Shown: piece by piece, positions 62,334 to 64,000 of the stretch
Layout: each line of letters begins with the position of its first letter
How positions within the stretch are numbered: position 1 is the first letter of the stretch
Source: Bacteroidota bacterium
GTDB lineage: Bacteria > Bacteroidota > Bacteroidia > Chitinophagales > Chitinophagaceae
Direction of reading: 5' to 3'
Assembly: GCA_018268055.1 (NCBI GenBank)
Contig: JAFDXF010000089.1
Coordinates: 62,001-126,000, forward strand
Length of the DNA stretch: 64,000 nt
Notes under the pieces: generated by a model
Seen by the model: only the letters and a program-made list of their open reading frames with translations
What the model was told of the DNA's origin: nothing
The model's database searches: none
Made by a program: the position numbers and the translations under genes

Positions 62334-63662
62334 ATGCGAAATTATAAAAACATATCTGAACCATTACCCAAACTTGAACTGGATAAGAAACGGTTTAGAG
62401 TGAAGTTTTGCCCTTGTGGTAAGAGCAATAAAGACGGCAAATTTGTTCCCTATGTTGGACACGAAAACAAAGGGTATTGTCATTCGTGCGGTGAAACATT
62501 CTTACCTGAATTGCCAAAGGCTGAACAATTGAATACACCACAGCCAACAAGGTATGTAAAACCAAAAATTCAGCCACAAATGAAAATTGATTTCATACCC
62601 GAAGCAACATTTATTAAACAGTTGAGCAATGGTAAACACCTATACAATGAAAACCATTTTATACAATGGCTGGGTAACTCTCAACGAAGTGAATTTGCAT
62701 TTGATGACAAAACTATTCAGCAGCTTATTGAAAGCTACTTTATTTTAAATTCAAGCAAATATAAAGGCTGGGTACTGTTTCCTTACATTGATATTAACGG
62801 CAAAATTCGGGATATTAAAGCAATGGATTACAACCCCACCACAGGCAAGCGTATTGCTACCAAAAACGGTGATAGTCAAAACAGATGCCACTTTATAGGT
62901 AAGGAAATTTTGAGCAACACAGATGCAAATACTGAACGCTGTTTTTATGGTGAACACCTTTTGAACGGAAATAATAAAATAGTAAGAGTATTTGAAAGCG
63001 AAGCCACAGCGACCTATACAGCCCCTTTCTATCCTGATAGTGTATGTATTGCCACAGGCGGAAATAACGGCTGTAAATGGACTGATAAAAGCAAATGCAA
63101 CGTATTGCAAGGGCGAACAGTAATACTTTACCCTGATATTGATGCACACGATAACTGGGAACAGAAAGCCGAAATATTAAGGGGTTACGGGATTTCGGTA
63201 CAGGTTTCAACTTTAATAAAAGTCAATGCCTTAAAATTCGCTGAACAAAACGGAATTGATTACAGCGTACTGGAAAAACTTAAATACGATTTACGGGATA
63301 TTTTACAGCATAAGAAATTAAGCGACTTTCTGAAACCCGAAGCCGCCGAACCACCCCCAGCCGTTCAACCATTGGTTGAGGCGAAACCATTTGAGCAGCC
63401 CGAACCCGTTTACTATTTCAGTAAGCCGGAACAACCAAAGCCCGAAAGCTGGGAACAGGATATTACCGAACTTGAAAACTACTTTGCCGGAATAGTAATA
63501 CCAACTAAACCAATAACGCTGAACCAATGCGGGACAATAACAGATTGTTCCCTATTTGTTGAAAGCCACTTTGCCACAGTGAAGACAAACAACGGAAACA
63601 GAACATTTTTACCATACCTTGAAAGGTTGCAAGATTTTAGGAACATATTGTTTAATCAATAA
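62334..63662 (+). CDS. Zinc-ribbon/toprim-like primase-family protein
   Basis: A 442-residue protein. An N-terminal zinc ribbon (FCPCG and GYCHSCGETF, about residues 28-55) leads to a DUF6371-type, toprim-like region: VFESEATATY near 222 and LYPDIDAHDNW near 265 give the acidic residues expected of such a site. The tail (about 340-400) is rich in Pro and Glu. Similar proteins occur in Bacteroidota mobile elements and probably prime or initiate DNA replication (inference). It diverges from hicA with 28 bases between. Confidence 0.8.
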   Translation: MRNYKNISEPLPKLELDKKRFRVKFCPCGKSNKDGKFVPYVGHENKGYCHSCGETFLPELPKAEQLNTPQPTRYVKPKIQPQMKIDFIPEATFIKQLSNGKHLYNENHFIQWLGNSQRSEFAFDDKTIQQLIESYFILNSSKYKGWVLFPYIDINGKIRDIKAMDYNPTTGKRIATKNGDSQNRCHFIGKEILSNTDANTERCFYGEHLLNGNNKIVRVFESEATATYTAPFYPDSVCIATGGNNGCKWTDKSKCNVLQGRTVILYPDIDAHDNWEQKAEILRGYGISVQVSTLIKVNALKFAEQNGIDYSVLEKLKYDLRDILQHKKLSDFLKPEAAEPPPAVQPLVEAKPFEQPEPVYYFSKPEQPKPESWEQDITELENYFAGIVIPTKPITLNQCGTITDCSLFVESHFATVKTNNGNRTFLPYLERLQDFRNILFNQ

Positions 63663-63671
63663 AAATCAATT

Positions 63672-63971
63672 ATGAATAGAGGCGGCAAAAGAGAAAATGC
63701 AGGTAGAAAAAGTAAAGCGGAAGAAATGAAATTACCTTTACTGATGCAGGAAGTAATAACAGAGGATGACTGGATAGAAATATTTAAAGCCATTGTCACA
63801 GATGCGAAGGCTGGGAGTTTTCAGCATCAAAAACTTTTATTTGAATATCGGTTTGGCAAGCCTACTCAAATGATTATTGGCGTTGAAGTGGAAGCAGCGA
63901 ACAAAAAACCCTCGTGGTTTGAAGATGTTGTAAGTGATGAAGATTTTGAAACCAGTCCTGATTTAGAATAA
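63672..63971 (+). CDS. Small protein resembling phage small terminase-associated proteins
   Basis: A 99-residue protein starting RGGKRENAGRKSKAEE, a basic start common in phage small-terminase and related proteins, then a helical DDWIEIFKAIVTDAKAGS and KLLFEYRFGKPTQ, and an acidic tail. It follows the primase-like gene by 9 bases. The next gene lies outside the window; a large terminase there would confirm a phage nature. Alternative: an unrelated small DNA-binding protein. Confidence 0.55.
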   Translation: MNRGGKRENAGRKSKAEEMKLPLLMQEVITEDDWIEIFKAIVTDAKAGSFQHQKLLFEYRFGKPTQMIIGVEVEAANKKPSWFEDVVSDEDFETSPDLE

Positions 63972-64000
63972 TCGTTTATTTACTTCACAATAAAAAAGGG

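Noticed and set aside
61709-62347. A 212-codon plus-strand frame opposite hicB and hicA
   Set aside because: It is the mirror of two clearly recognised genes and its product is compositionally odd.
1-64000. tRNA, rRNA and SRP RNA genes
   Set aside because: I looked for T-loop-like GTTCGA(A/N) segments with matching stems and for the SRP RNA core near ffh and found none I could support.

Overview
The window is a low-GC chromosome segment from a member of the Bacteroidota, most likely Chitinophagales/Chitinophagaceae. Evidence: a short primary sigma factor (about 290 residues), few Shine-Dalgarno sites, promoters of the Bacteroidota type (TTTG about 20 bases before TAnnTTTG), a clade-II (Sec-type) nitrous-oxide reductase, a fused CcoN-CcoO cytochrome oxidase, a short NuoG, and an ExbB-ExbD-ExbD-TonB set. 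The genus is inference.

Region 1 (1-19185) is a respiratory island for low oxygen and nitrogen oxides. It runs nosZ, a fasciclin lipoprotein, a NosL fusion, nosD, nosF, nosY; then the nitrosative-damage protein Ric with a norC/norB pair; two small exported proteins (a helical one and a YHS-domain one); then the complete cbb3 oxidase set ccoI-ccoS-ccoNO-ccoQ-ccoP-ccoG-ccoH and a SafE-like membrane protein. No nitrate or nitrite reductase is in the window, so what is visible here is NO and N2O reduction plus high-affinity O2 respiration. Four promoters carry an FNR/CRP-like box (TTGAT-N4-ATCAA type) at an almost constant distance (65-66 bases) from a -7 element: ric-norCB, the helical protein at 9448, ccoI, and a gene-free region at 19186-19630 that ends in a strong terminator and is therefore a candidate small RNA gene. 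The NorB-like protein lacks ligands that are conserved in canonical cNOR.

Region 2 (19631-36579) is mostly housekeeping: ffh, the primary sigma factor, a START-like protein, an LptF/G permease, a CDF metal transporter, OsmC, an Rrf2 regulator, a 1-Cys peroxiredoxin, two pseudouridine synthases, rlmN, a thiolase, hisS, a low-molecular-weight phosphatase, and an operon of a small membrane protein, a PstS-like lipoprotein and a TPR protein.

Region 3 (36719-57166) is a complete 14-subunit complex I operon (nuoA to nuoN) interrupted by two small exported proteins of unknown role, then a MacB/FtsX-type permease, the exbB-exbD-exbD-tonB energy-transduction operon, and mnmE.

Region 4 (57167-64000) is the left part of a mobile element lying directly after the 3' end of mnmE, a known integration target in other bacteria. 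It carries a zinc-finger/double-HTH protein, a tyrosine integrase, an unknown protein, an excisionase-like HTH protein, a RepA-like ATPase, a HicA/HicB toxin-antitoxin pair on the opposite strand, a zinc-ribbon/toprim-like primase-family protein and a small protein with features of phage small terminase-associated proteins. Regularly spaced short repeats lie near the integrase end and around the replication gene. The right end of the element is outside the window, so whether it is a prophage, a phage satellite or an integrative plasmid-like element cannot be decided here.
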